A DNA stretch of 34,210 bases from Marinifilaceae bacterium (GTDB lineage: Bacteria; Bacteroidota; Bacteroidia; Bacteroidales; Marinifilaceae). The notes beneath the pieces are model-generated. The model worked only from the letters and a program-made list of their open reading frames with translations. It was not told the DNA's origin and did not search any database. Location: NCBI GenBank assembly GCA_016936255.1, contig JAFGYE010000025.1:1-34210 (forward strand), read 5' to 3'. The position numbers and the translations under genes were made by a program. Below are positions 1 through 8,072 of this stretch, piece after piece; the stretch's first letter is position 1, and each line of letters opens with the position of its first letter.

Positions 1-289
1 ATTTAGGGGGATGATTAGGTTGAATTTCAAGAGGCGTCTGGTTTGTTTCCTGTTCTTGAAACAAAGAAGGTGAATCTTGAGATTTATACATATTTCCCAT
101 GCCTGAAATAAGCCAATTAGGGTCAATTGAAGGAAATGATGTTAGTATTTTTTGAACAAAGTCCAGACTTGGGTTGTTACGACCGGATAGAATATGAGAA
201 ATACTAGACCGCTGTACGCCTATTGTATCTGCAAACTTAGAAGAGGTAAGCCCTTCACTATTAATCAGCTGAACTATTCGATTTTTCAT
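1..289 (-). CDS. XRE-family helix-turn-helix regulator (C-terminus beyond window)
   Basis: Ninety-six codons are visible from an ATG at 289 on the minus strand, and the frame stays open to the left edge, so the gene is partial. The N-terminal part (about residues 1-60) reads as an HTH_3/XRE DNA-binding domain: a helix with ADTIGVQRSSISHILSGRN followed by PSLDFVQKIL and a segment ending in WLISGMG. This arrangement is common in small XRE regulators of Bacteroidota. A low-complexity Q/N/P-rich tail follows from about residue 70. Function beyond DNA binding cannot be read. A good promoter match lies just upstream at 341-371, within a region rich in TTACA/TGTAA words that could be its own operators; that link is inference. 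Confidence 0.85.
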   Translation of the reverse strand, partial: MKNRIVQLINSEGLTSSKFADTIGVQRSSISHILSGRNNPSLDFVQKILTSFPSIDPNWLISGMGNMYKSQDSPSLFQEQETNQTPLEIQPNHPPK

Positions 290-1349
290 TCTTAAGTTGT
301 TTAGATGTGAATTTTACAAATGTTAATCCAAGTAACATTACAAACCTAATATAAAAATTACAAACGTCAAAGCGAGAGCGAAAAGAATTTTTACAAAAGT
401 GGTTCACAAGTGTAATTCAAACAAAATGAAATGTACAAGTTGTAACCATTTGGCATTATTACTTTTGTAAACACCTTGTTTTCCTTATATATCAGTGTGT
501 TTATGCACAATGTATGCCTTTAAACTAAATCCATTTAATAAACCTGTAAAATTCTATTTCGTAAACAATATTGAATGAATCCCGAAAAAAATCATAAAAT
601 GTCTGTTTGTCAGGCAATTTAAGATGTTTACAGTGCTATACTTACAGTTTTTACAGATGTTCTTAGTTGAATGATATTATTTGATAATTTCACTTATTTA
701 TTTACTGTAGATAAAAGATATATAATTCTGATTTACTGATTATTATGCTGTATTAAATTACATTATTTACATGTATTGGAATAATATTTATACATATGTA
801 ATTTAGTTATTAAAGTATTACTTCATATTAACCTATTAATTAACTGGTAATCAGAACATAGACTACTGGTGATAATTTTATCCGTAAAGAGAATTGCGAC
901 TTCTTTTAATTGTAAATGAAATTAACATCTAAAATATTGGTACTTATTATCACATTACCTATGTAAATCATAACAGGAAACTAGTTTACAAATCGAATTC
1001 CCTCTATTGTATATTTGCAGTGTTTAAATGTAAACTTCATAAGTTACAACTTTAAATTTAAGTGCATTGCTTATTGTAAATTTTGAATTGGGTTTTTTGA
1101 ATTGCTAATTACAGTATTAGGCAAAATCCAAATGAAATTTGTAAATAATATACCATTGGGTTACAAAAATTAAATCCTAAGAAGGTTAAAAGGAAGGAAT
1201 TTCTCACGTAAGTGTCACAAAATTAAACAGGTGAGTTGGTTTTCTTTATATCAAATCATGTTACTATCCGGAAAAAAAAGAAGTTTTCTCTATTTTTTCG
1301 AATATCCGGAAATCTATTTAATACTCTGAGTTCTTCTTGAGTCTGGAGA
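290..1349. other. AT-rich non-coding region with many TTACA/TGTAA words
   Basis: About 1.06 kb with no credible ORF on either strand. By eye it holds about 12 TTACA and 10 TGTAA words between 310 and 1165, against about four expected from an approximate composition of 75% A+T. Many extend to TTTACAAA-like sequences. The first ones (314, 338, 358, 391, 411, 440, 467) are spaced roughly 20-33 bases apart. Near the right end TATCCGGAAA occurs twice as a direct repeat (1265-1274 and 1303-1312). No RNA gene was recognised. It may be a regulatory region for the XRE gene or the remains of decayed sequence. Confidence 0.5.
341..371 (-). promoter_or_regulatory. Bacteroidota-type promoter for the XRE gene
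   Basis: On the minus strand a TTTG (368-371) is followed, after exactly 19 bases, by TAGGTTTG (341-348). This matches the Bacteroidota housekeeping pattern TTTG-N19-TAnnTTTG. It sits about 50 bases ahead of the ATG at 289. TTACA words at 314, 338 and 358 overlap or flank it, which would suit autoregulation. Confidence 0.55.
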
Positions 1350-1721
1350 TTATTTTTTCCGGGGTTTTCTAAGTTGTAAAAAGCCAATAAATAAAATGTA
1401 AGCTGCGAACGCGGCAATTAATATTCGAAGTATTAAATTTTGGTTGTTAACTTGATTGTTTGCGAGGATATCGCGTGATAAGGCCGGAATCATAAATATT
1501 AACAAACCAAATACTAGAATCAGCTGTATATACAAAAAGATAACTTTTAATTTTTCTTTTCTGCGGGAATAAGGGGCTGGAGTAACGACGTTATTTTTTG
1601 TTTTCTTACCTCTTTTTGTAAGCTTCTTTGGTTCCGGCATTCTTAATTTTTGTTTTAATTTGTGCCCAATTAAGAATGTCAATACACAGATGCCAACTAA
1701 AATATAAATTTCCTTATTCAT
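1350..1721 (-). CDS. Small membrane protein, function unknown
   Basis: This 123-residue protein is not recognised. Three hydrophobic segments are visible: residues about 4-20, about 59-82 and about 95-113. A basic stretch lies between the first and second (KLKQKLRMPEPKKLTKRGKK) and the tail is basic (LRKPRKK), so it is likely an inner-membrane protein. It starts two bases after the stop of the YgjP-like gene and is probably co-transcribed with it. No enzyme motif is visible. Confidence 0.6.
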   Translation of the reverse strand: MNKEIYILVGICVLTFLIGHKLKQKLRMPEPKKLTKRGKKTKNNVVTPAPYSRRKEKLKVIFLYIQLILVFGLLIFMIPALSRDILANNQVNNQNLILRILIAAFAAYILFIGFLQLRKPRKK

Positions 1722-1722
1722 G

Positions 1723-2445
1723 TTAATATATTGTTGTTGAGTATTTTTTAATTTCTTTTCTTTTTCTGGTCAATTCCGGGCAATGAACTTCCAATAATTG
1801 ATAAAATTCCCTGGAATGATTCTTAACTTTAGTATGGCATAATTCATGCAATATAACCATATCGCATAGTTCATCAGGTAATCTCATTAAATGAAGATTG
1901 AGGTTAATATTATTATCATGTGAACATGATCCCCAACGACTTTTTGTATTTTTAATTTTAAGGGATTTATAGGAAAACCCACCAAGTTTTGCTAATTCCT
2001 TGATTCTAATTGGAAGATGATGGTTTGCTTCTCTGCGCAAGGTTTCTATGATAGAATTTTGAATGAATATTTGTAAGTCTGAATTTTGAATCTCGGTATT
2101 GGCAGGATACTTTACTTCCAATACTCCATTAGAGAGTTTTGCGGAATAATAACTCACCTCTCCTGGACTTAGCTTTAATTGATGGAAACGTGTTTTAAAT
2201 TGGATCTCAGGAGTGAAAATTGTTTGTCTATTCTCTTTTAATTTTCTTTTTGCATTATTATCAATAATCCACTCTTTATTTTTCTTGGCAAAATTGATGG
2301 CATCCTGATAACTTATACCATAAGGCACATTAACCCAAATTCCTTTTTTAGGCGCAATTCTTACTGATAGACGTTTGAATCTTCGACTCTTTTTAAAGAG
2401 AATATCCCCAATATCCTCTAATAGTATAATTTTTTCTTCGGGCAT
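1723..2445 (-). CDS. YgjP/DUF45-family zinc metallopeptidase
   Basis: A 240-residue protein of the SprT-like YgjP (DUF45, M48-related) family. The zinc site HELCH is at residues 200-204, with a likely third ligand at His210 in NHSREFY. The family signature SRWGSCS is at 169-175 and the N-terminal segment RRFKRLSVRIAPKKGIWVNV is typical. Length is usual for the family and no signal peptide is seen, so it is probably cytoplasmic. Family members are often encoded near restriction or housekeeping genes and their substrates are mostly unknown. The ATG at 2445 directly follows the T-run of an intrinsic terminator (2446-2472), so the gene must be reached by read-through or by a promoter not seen here. 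The next in-frame Met is near residue 187, so a later start is unlikely. Confidence 0.88.
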   Translation of the reverse strand: MPEEKIILLEDIGDILFKKSRRFKRLSVRIAPKKGIWVNVPYGISYQDAINFAKKNKEWIIDNNAKRKLKENRQTIFTPEIQFKTRFHQLKLSPGEVSYYSAKLSNGVLEVKYPANTEIQNSDLQIFIQNSIIETLRREANHHLPIRIKELAKLGGFSYKSLKIKNTKSRWGSCSHDNNINLNLHLMRLPDELCDMVILHELCHTKVKNHSREFYQLLEVHCPELTRKRKEIKKYSTTIY

Positions 2446-2472
2446 AAAAAAAGCTTTGCACTATGCAAAGCT
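2446..2472 (-). terminator. Intrinsic terminator abutting the YgjP start codon
   Basis: Read on the minus strand, the arms AGCTTTGCA and TGCAAAGCT form a perfect 9-bp stem with a 3-base loop, followed by seven T residues that run straight into the ATG of the YgjP-like gene. It lies 25 bases after the stop of the gene at 2497-2784, which it would terminate. Its position could also attenuate the downstream pair. Confidence 0.75.
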
Positions 2473-2496
2473 ATCAGAAATATCTTTTGAAAGAAA

Positions 2497-2784
2497 TTAT
2501 TTCTCTTTAATTAAATTGCTCAATTCGGTGAAAGATTCGTCAACATTTTTGAACAAATCAGTATAAACAGCCTTGTAGTAAGCTTTAACAATTTTAGGAT
2601 TGTCCTTACCATCCGGATGATTTACACGCGCAATTAACTGATTACGGGAAACAATAATATTCTTTACAATTTCCATTACTTTATCCTTGTTTTCAGGATG
2701 CAAATAATTGTAATTGTAGCAATCTGAAATTACCTCAAAGCTAAGGTAATCGATATCCTTTTTTAAGCGTTTTCTACTTGCCAT
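2497..2784 (-). CDS. Conserved-looking small protein, function unknown
   Basis: A 95-residue acidic/basic mixed protein beginning MASRKRLKKDIDYLSFEV. The frame is open further upstream to 2838, but the extra 18 residues look non-coding and the Met at 2784 gives a clean basic N-terminus, so that start was chosen. The sequence appears largely helical, with no membrane segment, cysteine cluster or catalytic motif. I recognise the overall look as that of a small hypothetical protein recurrent in Bacteroidota, but cannot name a function. A possible -7 element (TATCTTTG on the minus strand, 2836-2843) lies about 50 bases upstream, without a clear -33 box. An intrinsic terminator follows at 2446-2472. 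Confidence 0.65.
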   Translation of the reverse strand: MASRKRLKKDIDYLSFEVISDCYNYNYLHPENKDKVMEIVKNIIVSRNQLIARVNHPDGKDNPKIVKAYYKAVYTDLFKNVDESFTELSNLIKEK

Positions 2785-2900
2785 ATCTATGATTTTTGAA
2801 TAAGTTGTATAACAGAAGATACTGTTATTCGACTGCAAAGATAATAAACACTTATTGAATTTCCTTGTTCCGTTGAAAAGTTATGGAGTGATAATATTAC

Positions 2901-4199
2901 CTAGATATTTTTGACTTGAATTTTCGGTACAGGATTTAATTGACCTTCACTTGCAGCAACTATTGTTGCAACAGTAGCATCCCCTGTAACATTAACAACT
3001 GTACGAAGCATATCAAGTGGCCGGTCAATTCCTAATATTAATGCCAATCCCTCAATAGGTATTCCAACCGATGTTAAAACAATGATTAACATCACAATGC
3101 TCCCACCCGGAACTCCGGGTGTTCCGATCGATGCCAGAGTTGCTGTGACTACAATTATTAATTGGTCGTAAATATCTAAGTCTACACCAAATACCTGGGC
3201 GATAAAGACTGCGGCAATTGCCTGATAACAACTGGTTCCATCCATATTAATGGTAACACCAACCGGAAGAACAAAACTCGCAACTTCATTTGCAACACCT
3301 ATCTCATTTTCTACACACTCCATGGTAACTGGAAGAGTTGCCGCGCTGGAACTTGTTGAAAATGCTAACAGTTGGGCGGGTGAGATGGCCTTGTAAAAAT
3401 CTGTGTATCTAACTGAAGTAAAAAATTTAAGGAACAAAGGATAGATCACAAATATCATTATTAAAAGACCCAAAATTACGGTTATTGCATACAAACCTAA
3501 AGCCGAAAATAAATCAAGATCGCCGGAGAAATCGACTATTAAACCTGAAATAAGAGCAAATACGCCATAAGGAGCAAACAGCATAATAATGTCAATTATT
3601 TTGAGGATAATTGCATCTATCCCATCAAAAAAATCTCTGACTACCTTAACTTTCTTTTCTTCCAAAATAACCATTGCAATGCCAAATAGAATTGCAAAGA
3701 ATATGATTTGAAGCATTTTAGAATTATCCGTAGCTGCCTGAAAGAAGTTGGAAGGAACAATATCTACAAGAAATTTGAGTGGAGACTCATTTTTTAAATC
3801 TGAAGCCTGATTTTTCTTTAAATCAATTGTTGTATGGTATTTTTCCTGTAACTCTACCTTTTTATGGTCGGGAAAAGTGTTCCCCGGTTCTATTGTATTC
3901 ACTAATATTAAACCAAAACTTACAGCAATTACTGTAGAAAGGACGTAAAGAGAAATAGTTTTAATACCAATTCTTGATAATTTTGAAATATTGGAAAGAC
4001 TTGATATTCCTTTTACCAAAGAAACAAAGATCAAAGGAACAGCAATCAATTTTAATAAGTTTAAGAAAATATCACCCCAAGGTTTGATCCAATCATTGGT
4101 CAATTCAGATAATTCAAAATAAACGGCAGTTAATCCCGCTATAATTCCAAATCCCATTCCAACTAAAATTTTCACGTAAAGAGGCAATCGTTTCCACAT
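2901..4199 (-). CDS. Dicarboxylate/amino acid:cation symporter (DAACS family)
   Basis: This 432-residue protein has multiple hydrophobic segments and belongs to the sodium/proton:dicarboxylate or glutamate symporters (GltP/GltT/DctA type, SDF family). Visible family signatures are the serine-rich re-entrant loop AFSTSSSAATLP (about 279-290), the cation-site motif NMDGT (about 318-322), the second hairpin GTPGVPGGS (about 359-367) and the TM8 motif DMLRTVVNVTGD (about 396-407). The serine-rich loop and NMDGT are both intact, so the protein should be functional. Whether it carries glutamate, aspartate or C4-dicarboxylates cannot be decided. The frame can be extended two codons to a TTG at 4205, but the ATG at 4199 is preferred. 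A promoter with exact 19-base spacing is at 4226-4256. Confidence 0.92.
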   Translation of the reverse strand: MWKRLPLYVKILVGMGFGIIAGLTAVYFELSELTNDWIKPWGDIFLNLLKLIAVPLIFVSLVKGISSLSNISKLSRIGIKTISLYVLSTVIAVSFGLILVNTIEPGNTFPDHKKVELQEKYHTTIDLKKNQASDLKNESPLKFLVDIVPSNFFQAATDNSKMLQIIFFAILFGIAMVILEEKKVKVVRDFFDGIDAIILKIIDIIMLFAPYGVFALISGLIVDFSGDLDLFSALGLYAITVILGLLIMIFVIYPLFLKFFTSVRYTDFYKAISPAQLLAFSTSSSAATLPVTMECVENEIGVANEVASFVLPVGVTINMDGTSCYQAIAAVFIAQVFGVDLDIYDQLIIVVTATLASIGTPGVPGGSIVMLIIVLTSVGIPIEGLALILGIDRPLDMLRTVVNVTGDATVATIVAASEGQLNPVPKIQVKNI

Positions 4200-4225
4200 A
4201 ATCAAAATATTTTTTTATTGTGCTT

Positions 4226-4256
4226 TAAAGATACTTGATAAGACTAGAAAAACAAA
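4226..4256 (-). promoter_or_regulatory. Promoter for the dicarboxylate symporter
   Basis: On the minus strand TTTG (4253-4256) and TATCTTTA (4226-4233) are separated by 19 bases. The -7 element has one mismatch to TAnnTTTG. It lies about 27 bases before the ATG. The -33 box lies in the tail of the upstream slyD terminator, so termination and initiation signals are interleaved. Confidence 0.5.
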
Positions 4257-4282
4257 GCCCGAAAACCAAAGGCTTTCGGGCT
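4251..4282 (-). terminator. Intrinsic terminator of the SlyD-like gene
   Basis: The arms AGCCCGAAA (4256-4264) and TTTCGGGCT (4274-4282) form a perfect 9-bp stem with a 9-base loop. On the minus strand it is followed by a T-rich tail (TTGTTTTT). It lies 22 bases after the slyD stop. On the plus strand it is also followed by a T tract, so it may work both ways. Confidence 0.75.
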
Positions 4283-4304
4283 GAAATATTTTTTTCGAAA
4301 AGAA

Positions 4305-4847
4305 TTAGCATCCACATCCGCTGCCGCATCCGCCGCTCTCACAACTTCCGCTCTCACAACCACCCTGAGGTGCATAAGCTTCTTTCATTTCTTCTTCTGA
4401 AGCATCTCTAACTTCAATAACTTCACCTTTGAAGAAAAGAGTATCTCCTGCAAGTGGATGATTGAAATCCATTTTGATAGTAGCATCCGTTACTTCAAGA
4501 ACAATTCCATTCATTCTGCGGCCAGAGTTGTCTTGCATTGGAACTACATTTCCTTCTGCAATAACTTCCGAATCAAATTCACCGTTAACTTCAAATATAT
4601 TTTTAGGAAGATCGATTACAGCTTCTTCTGATGCCTCACCGTATGCTTCTTCAGTTTCCAATTTGAAATCAAAAGAATCACCTACTTTAAGTCCCATCAA
4701 TTTTTCTTCAAATTTTTCTAACATCTGCCCTGCACCACATAAATAAGTAAGTGGAGTTTCTGCTACCGCTTTTTCAATAATCTCTCCCGAAAGATCAGTT
4801 TTTAATTCATAAATAACTGAAACAACCTTATCTTTTGAAATTGTCAT
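4305..4847 (-). CDS. slyD: SlyD-like FKBP-type peptidyl-prolyl cis-trans isomerase
   Basis: A 180-residue cytoplasmic FKBP-type isomerase and chaperone. The N-terminal FKBP half (about 1-75) includes the GAGQMLEKFEEKLMGLKVGD segment; an insert-in-flap region follows (about 76-125, with a NPLAGDTL-like FNHPLAGDTLFFKGEVIEV return strand). The C-terminus is a short metal-binding tail rich in Gly, Ser and Cys with six cysteines (residues about 162-180), typical of SlyD proteins that handle nickel or zinc. Here the tail is Cys-based rather than the long His-rich tail of E. coli. It is a single-gene unit with its own promoter (4908-4938) and terminator (4251-4282). No hydrogenase or urease genes are in the window, so the metal client is unknown. 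Confidence 0.92.
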   Translation of the reverse strand: MTISKDKVVSVIYELKTDLSGEIIEKAVAETPLTYLCGAGQMLEKFEEKLMGLKVGDSFDFKLETEEAYGEASEEAVIDLPKNIFEVNGEFDSEVIAEGNVVPMQDNSGRRMNGIVLEVTDATIKMDFNHPLAGDTLFFKGEVIEVRDASEEEMKEAYAPQGGCESGSCESGGCGSGCGC

Positions 4848-4907
4848 AATATTTTTTTTTTATTTATTATATCCTTAATCTGAATCCCAAAACATGAAAA
4901 TTCTGTA

Positions 4908-4938
4908 CAAAGAAAGTACAATTATTTCTTTATTCAAA
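4908..4938 (-). promoter_or_regulatory. Promoter for slyD
   Basis: On the minus strand TTTG (4935-4938) is followed after 19 bases by TTTCTTTG (4908-4915), one mismatch from TAnnTTTG. The -7 element sits within an inverted repeat TGTAC (4904-4908) / GTACA (4916-4920), which could be an operator. It is about 60 bases ahead of the slyD ATG. Confidence 0.4.
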
Positions 4939-4940
4939 TA

Positions 4941-4974
4941 AAAAAGGAGTTGATAGTCCAAATTTATTCCTTTT
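4941..4974 (-). terminator. Weak terminator-like hairpin after the thioredoxin-like gene
   Basis: On the minus strand AAAAGGA and TCCTTTTT form a short A/T-rich stem with a loop of about 18 bases and T residues in the 3' arm. It begins five bases after the stop of the thioredoxin-like gene. The stem is weak, so this is a tentative call. Confidence 0.35.
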
Positions 4975-4978
4975 AATA

Positions 4979-5464
4979 TTATTTGTAATGTTCCGGATTT
5001 AAAGCATCAGGCCTCCAATTGTATAGAAATGATTTTACTTTTTCGAAATCGTAAGCTTTGTCTTGTTCTAAATTACCTGTGTTTTGCGTATGAAGTCGTT
5101 CACCTTTACTATTTAATACGACCATGACAGGAAATCCAAAACGCTGAGGATAACCAAGTTCAGCCAATGCATCTAAGTTTTTATTTTCTTTGCTGTAGTT
5201 TACCTCAAGAAAAATATAATTGTCTTCAACAAGTTTATTTAATGTGGTGTCAGTACTTAGATAGTTATGCATTTTTATGCACCAGGGACACCAATTTCCT
5301 CCAATCTGAAGTAGGACATGTTTTCCTTCTTTTTTTGCTTTCTCAACTGCTTTGGCAATTTCCTCTTTCCCGTTAAGAGATGGATCATAAGGCTTTTGGC
5401 CTATTGAAGTCAGGCTAAATAGAAGAAATAAACTTACTAAAACGGTAATTTTTTTAGTTTTCAT
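4979..5464 (-). CDS. Periplasmic thioredoxin-like protein
   Basis: A 161-residue exported protein. Residues 1-22 are a signal peptide (lysines, a hydrophobic core VLVSLFLLFSLTS, then IGQ). The thioredoxin fold follows, with the redox motif WCPWC (Cys59 and Cys62), close to the DUF255/thioredoxin_7 style (KEGKHVLLQIGGNWCPWC). The cis-proline region is GFPVMVVL. It probably catalyses dithiol-disulfide exchange in the periplasm; its partner is unknown. It is divergent from bioA with about 170 bases between them and is not obviously in an operon with slyD. Confidence 0.85.
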   Translation of the reverse strand: MKTKKITVLVSLFLLFSLTSIGQKPYDPSLNGKEEIAKAVEKAKKEGKHVLLQIGGNWCPWCIKMHNYLSTDTTLNKLVEDNYIFLEVNYSKENKNLDALAELGYPQRFGFPVMVVLNSKGERLHTQNTGNLEQDKAYDFEKVKSFLYNWRPDALNPEHYK

Positions 5465-5563
5465 GTTTGTAATTTAAATTTGAAGCAATTTAAATTAAAT
5501 TGAAGGTAAATCAAGGAGATTTCAGATTTTTAACGAACAAATAACATTTTAAGACCAACCTAA

Positions 5564-5629
5564 ACAACATATGTTGTAAAAATACTTTAGAATTGGTACG
5601 GTTTAGAAGGATTAACCCTAGTTTTACAA
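5564..5629. promoter_or_regulatory. Inverted repeats in the biotin operon leader
   Basis: A perfect 14-bp palindrome ACAACATATGTTGT lies at 5564-5577. Overlapping it, TTGTAAAA (5574-5581) is repeated inverted as TTTTACAA (5622-5629), 40 bases apart and just before bioA. The half-sites resemble the outer part of BirA operators (TTGTAAAC...GTTTACAA), but the spacing is much wider than the usual 14-16 bases, so assignment to BirA is only a suggestion. No convincing -7/-33 pair was found. Confidence 0.35.
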
Positions 5630-5638
5630 AGAATTTAC

Positions 5639-6943
5639 ATGAAAAAAACTCCTATGTCGGAACAGTTTAAGCCATCTGATCTCATTTTTGATAAAGAACA
5701 TATTTGGCATCCATATACTTCAATGCATGAGCCACTCCCCGTCTACCCGGTTATTTCGGCTGATGGTGTAAGACTTACATTGGATTCTGGTCAAGATATT
5801 ATTGATGGAATGTCTTCGTGGTGGTGCGCTGTTCACGGATATAATCATCCTGTTTTGAATAAAGCGATTCAAAAGCAATTAAAAAAGATGTCGCATGTGA
5901 TGTTCGGCGGAATAACACACAAACCTGCAATTGAGCTGGCCAAGTTATTGGTTGATATAAGTCCGGAGGGAATGGAGAAGGTCTTCTTTAGCGATTCTGG
6001 TTCTGTATCTGTTGAGGTGGCAATGAAAATGGCTCTACAATATTGGTTTACCAAAGGAAATTCAAATAAAAATAAATTTTTGAGCATCCGTTCAGGATAC
6101 CATGGCGACACTTTTAATGCCATGTCTGTTTGTGATCCTGTAACTGGAATGCATGAAATTTTTAAAGGAGTGTTGCCTGTTAATTACTTTGCCGAATCGC
6201 CAAGTTGTGGTTTTTATGATGAATGGGATTCAAACTCTTTTCAGTCTATGCAATATATGATTGAAAAACATCATGAAGAACTTGCTGCCATCATTTTAGA
6301 GCCTGTTGTTCAGGGGGCTGGAGGAATGAAATTTTACCATCCCCAATACCTAACGGAACTGCGAAGAGCCTGTGACAAATATAATATATTGCTTATTCTC
6401 GATGAAATAGCAACTGGCTTTGGTCGAACCGGAAAATTATTTGCTTGCGAACATGCAGATATATCACCGGATATTATGTGCGTTGGAAAAGCGATAACAG
6501 GTGGTTATTTAAGTTTTGCGGCGACCTTAACTTCACAAAAAGTAAGTGATGGAATTTCTGCCGGAGCTCCAGGTTGCTTTATGCATGGACCTACATTTAT
6601 GGGAAATCCTTTGGCATGTGCTGTAGGTGTGGCAAGTGTTAATTTGCTTTTGAATTCATCCTGTTTGGATCAGGTTCGTAAAATTGAAAAACAATTAATT
6701 AAGAATTTGTCGAAGGCCAAGGAATTAAAACAAGTAAAAGATGTTCGAATTTTGGGCGCTATTGGAGTAATTGAAATGAATGAATCGGTAAATATGGCTT
6801 CTATTCAAAAGCAATTTGTGGAGAACGGAGTTTGGGTTCGCCCATTTGGAAAATTAGTCTATATTATGCCGCCATTTATTATATCTGAAGAAGATTTATC
6901 TTTCCTTTGCAAAGCTTTGGTTAAAGTGGTAGCAATGCAATAA
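5639..6943 (+). CDS. bioA: Adenosylmethionine-8-amino-7-oxononanoate aminotransferase
   Basis: A 434-residue class III PLP aminotransferase that converts 7-keto-8-aminopelargonate to 7,8-diaminopelargonate using S-adenosylmethionine as amino donor. Signatures include IWHPYTSM near the N-terminus, the [13 protein letters not shown] motif, the [14 protein letters not shown] segment with the PLP aspartate, and the PLP lysine K284 in [21 protein letters not shown] is also typical of BioA. A second Met (MSEQ) at 5654 is an alternative start; the first fits the spacing from the leader equally well. It is the first gene of a tight operon, with bioF beginning 8 bases later. Confidence 0.95.
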   Translation: MKKTPMSEQFKPSDLIFDKEHIWHPYTSMHEPLPVYPVISADGVRLTLDSGQDIIDGMSSWWCAVHGYNHPVLNKAIQKQLKKMSHVMFGGITHKPAIELAKLLVDISPEGMEKVFFSDSGSVSVEVAMKMALQYWFTKGNSNKNKFLSIRSGYHGDTFNAMSVCDPVTGMHEIFKGVLPVNYFAESPSCGFYDEWDSNSFQSMQYMIEKHHEELAAIILEPVVQGAGGMKFYHPQYLTELRRACDKYNILLILDEIATGFGRTGKLFACEHADISPDIMCVGKAITGGYLSFAATLTSQKVSDGISAGAPGCFMHGPTFMGNPLACAVGVASVNLLLNSSCLDQVRKIEKQLIKNLSKAKELKQVKDVRILGAIGVIEMNESVNMASIQKQFVENGVWVRPFGKLVYIMPPFIISEEDLSFLCKALVKVVAMQ

Positions 6944-6950
6944 ACTAAAA

Positions 6951-8072
6951 ATGGATCAAAAACTGATTAAATACAAAGAAGAATTACAGAAGCTTGAGGA
7001 ATCTGGGAACCTTCGTGCCCTAAAAATGATTTCAGAAAGTAACTATAAGGTTAACCTCTCTTCAAATGATTATTTAGGGGTTAGTAAGAAAAATATACCG
7101 CGGCCAAAGGGGAATTCTTTTGGCTCCGGATCATCTCGCCTGCTTACTGGAAATTTTAAGGAATATCAGTTACTGGAAGATGAATTGGAAAAATTGTATG
7201 GACGCCCTTCCCTATTTTTTAACTCAGGATATCATGCCAATATTGGTATTTTAGCAGCTTTAGCAGGAAAAGATGATTTGATAATATCCGACAAATTGAA
7301 CCATGCCAGTATAATTGATGGTATTCGTTTAAGTAGTGCCGAACAAGTTCGTTTTAAACATGCTGATTACGATCATTTAACACATATTCTTACTACAAAA
7401 CGGAAAGATTTCAATCGGGTTTTTATTGTAAGCGAATCGGTTTTTAGTATGGATGGTAACGAAGCCGACCTCGAAAAGCTGATTGAAATAAAAAAACAAT
7501 TTGATTGCTTTTTATATATTGATGAAGCTCATGCTCTTGGTGTTAGAGGTATCAAAGGGCTTGGTTTATCGGAAGAGAAATCATGCCTTGATGAAATTGA
7601 TTTACTAATTGGAACTTTTGGTAAAGCAATGAACTCAATTGGTGCATATGTTATTTGTGATGCTATTCTTAAAGAGTATTTAATTAACAAAATGCGTTCT
7701 TTGATTTTCACCACTGCTCTACCTCCAATTGTAATCAGTTGGAACTATATTATGTTACGAACCATTGTAAAAATGAAAATGGAACGGGAGCATCTACAAT
7801 CCATATCAGAACAATTAAGAGAAGGCCTGAAGAATGCCGGAATAGAAACAATGGGAAGTTCAAATATTATTCCGGTTCTGGTTGGAGACAGTCAAAAATG
7901 CGTTAATTTAGCTGAGTATTTGCAAAAAAAAGGATTTTTGGTATTCCCTATCCGACCACCTGCAGTACCTAAAGATTCTGCCAGACTTCGTATTTCTGTT
8001 TGTGCAGATATGGATTGGGAAGATCTTAAAGATTTGCCGGAACTGATAAAGAATTATTGCGATGAAAAGTGA
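6951..8072 (+). CDS. bioF: 8-amino-7-oxononanoate synthase
   Basis: A 373-residue alpha-oxoamine synthase that condenses pimeloyl-ACP with L-alanine to give 7-keto-8-aminopelargonate. Visible signatures are SNDYLG near the N-terminus, GSGSSRLLTG, the glycine-rich NSGYHANIG, the cofactor aspartate in YIDEAHALG, and the PLP lysine K225 in GTFGKAMNS. The N-terminus is slightly shorter than in E. coli BioF. The related KBL/HemA enzymes share these motifs, but the operon context settles the function. The gene overlaps bioG by 11 bases. Confidence 0.94.
   Translation: MDQKLIKYKEELQKLEESGNLRALKMISESNYKVNLSSNDYLGVSKKNIPRPKGNSFGSGSSRLLTGNFKEYQLLEDELEKLYGRPSLFFNSGYHANIGILAALAGKDDLIISDKLNHASIIDGIRLSSAEQVRFKHADYDHLTHILTTKRKDFNRVFIVSESVFSMDGNEADLEKLIEIKKQFDCFLYIDEAHALGVRGIKGLGLSEEKSCLDEIDLLIGTFGKAMNSIGAYVICDAILKEYLINKMRSLIFTTALPPIVISWNYIMLRTIVKMKMEREHLQSISEQLREGLKNAGIETMGSSNIIPVLVGDSQKCVNLAEYLQKKGFLVFPIRPPAVPKDSARLRISVCADMDWEDLKDLPELIKNYCDEK

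Noticed and set aside
2375-2566. Plus-strand 63-codon ORF over the YgjP start and terminator
   Set aside because: It is antisense to two better supported genes and crosses an intrinsic terminator. It has no recognisable domain.
4904-4920. TGTAC-N7-GTACA as a terminator
   Set aside because: The stem is only five base pairs and no T-run follows. It overlaps the slyD -7 element, so an operator is a better guess.
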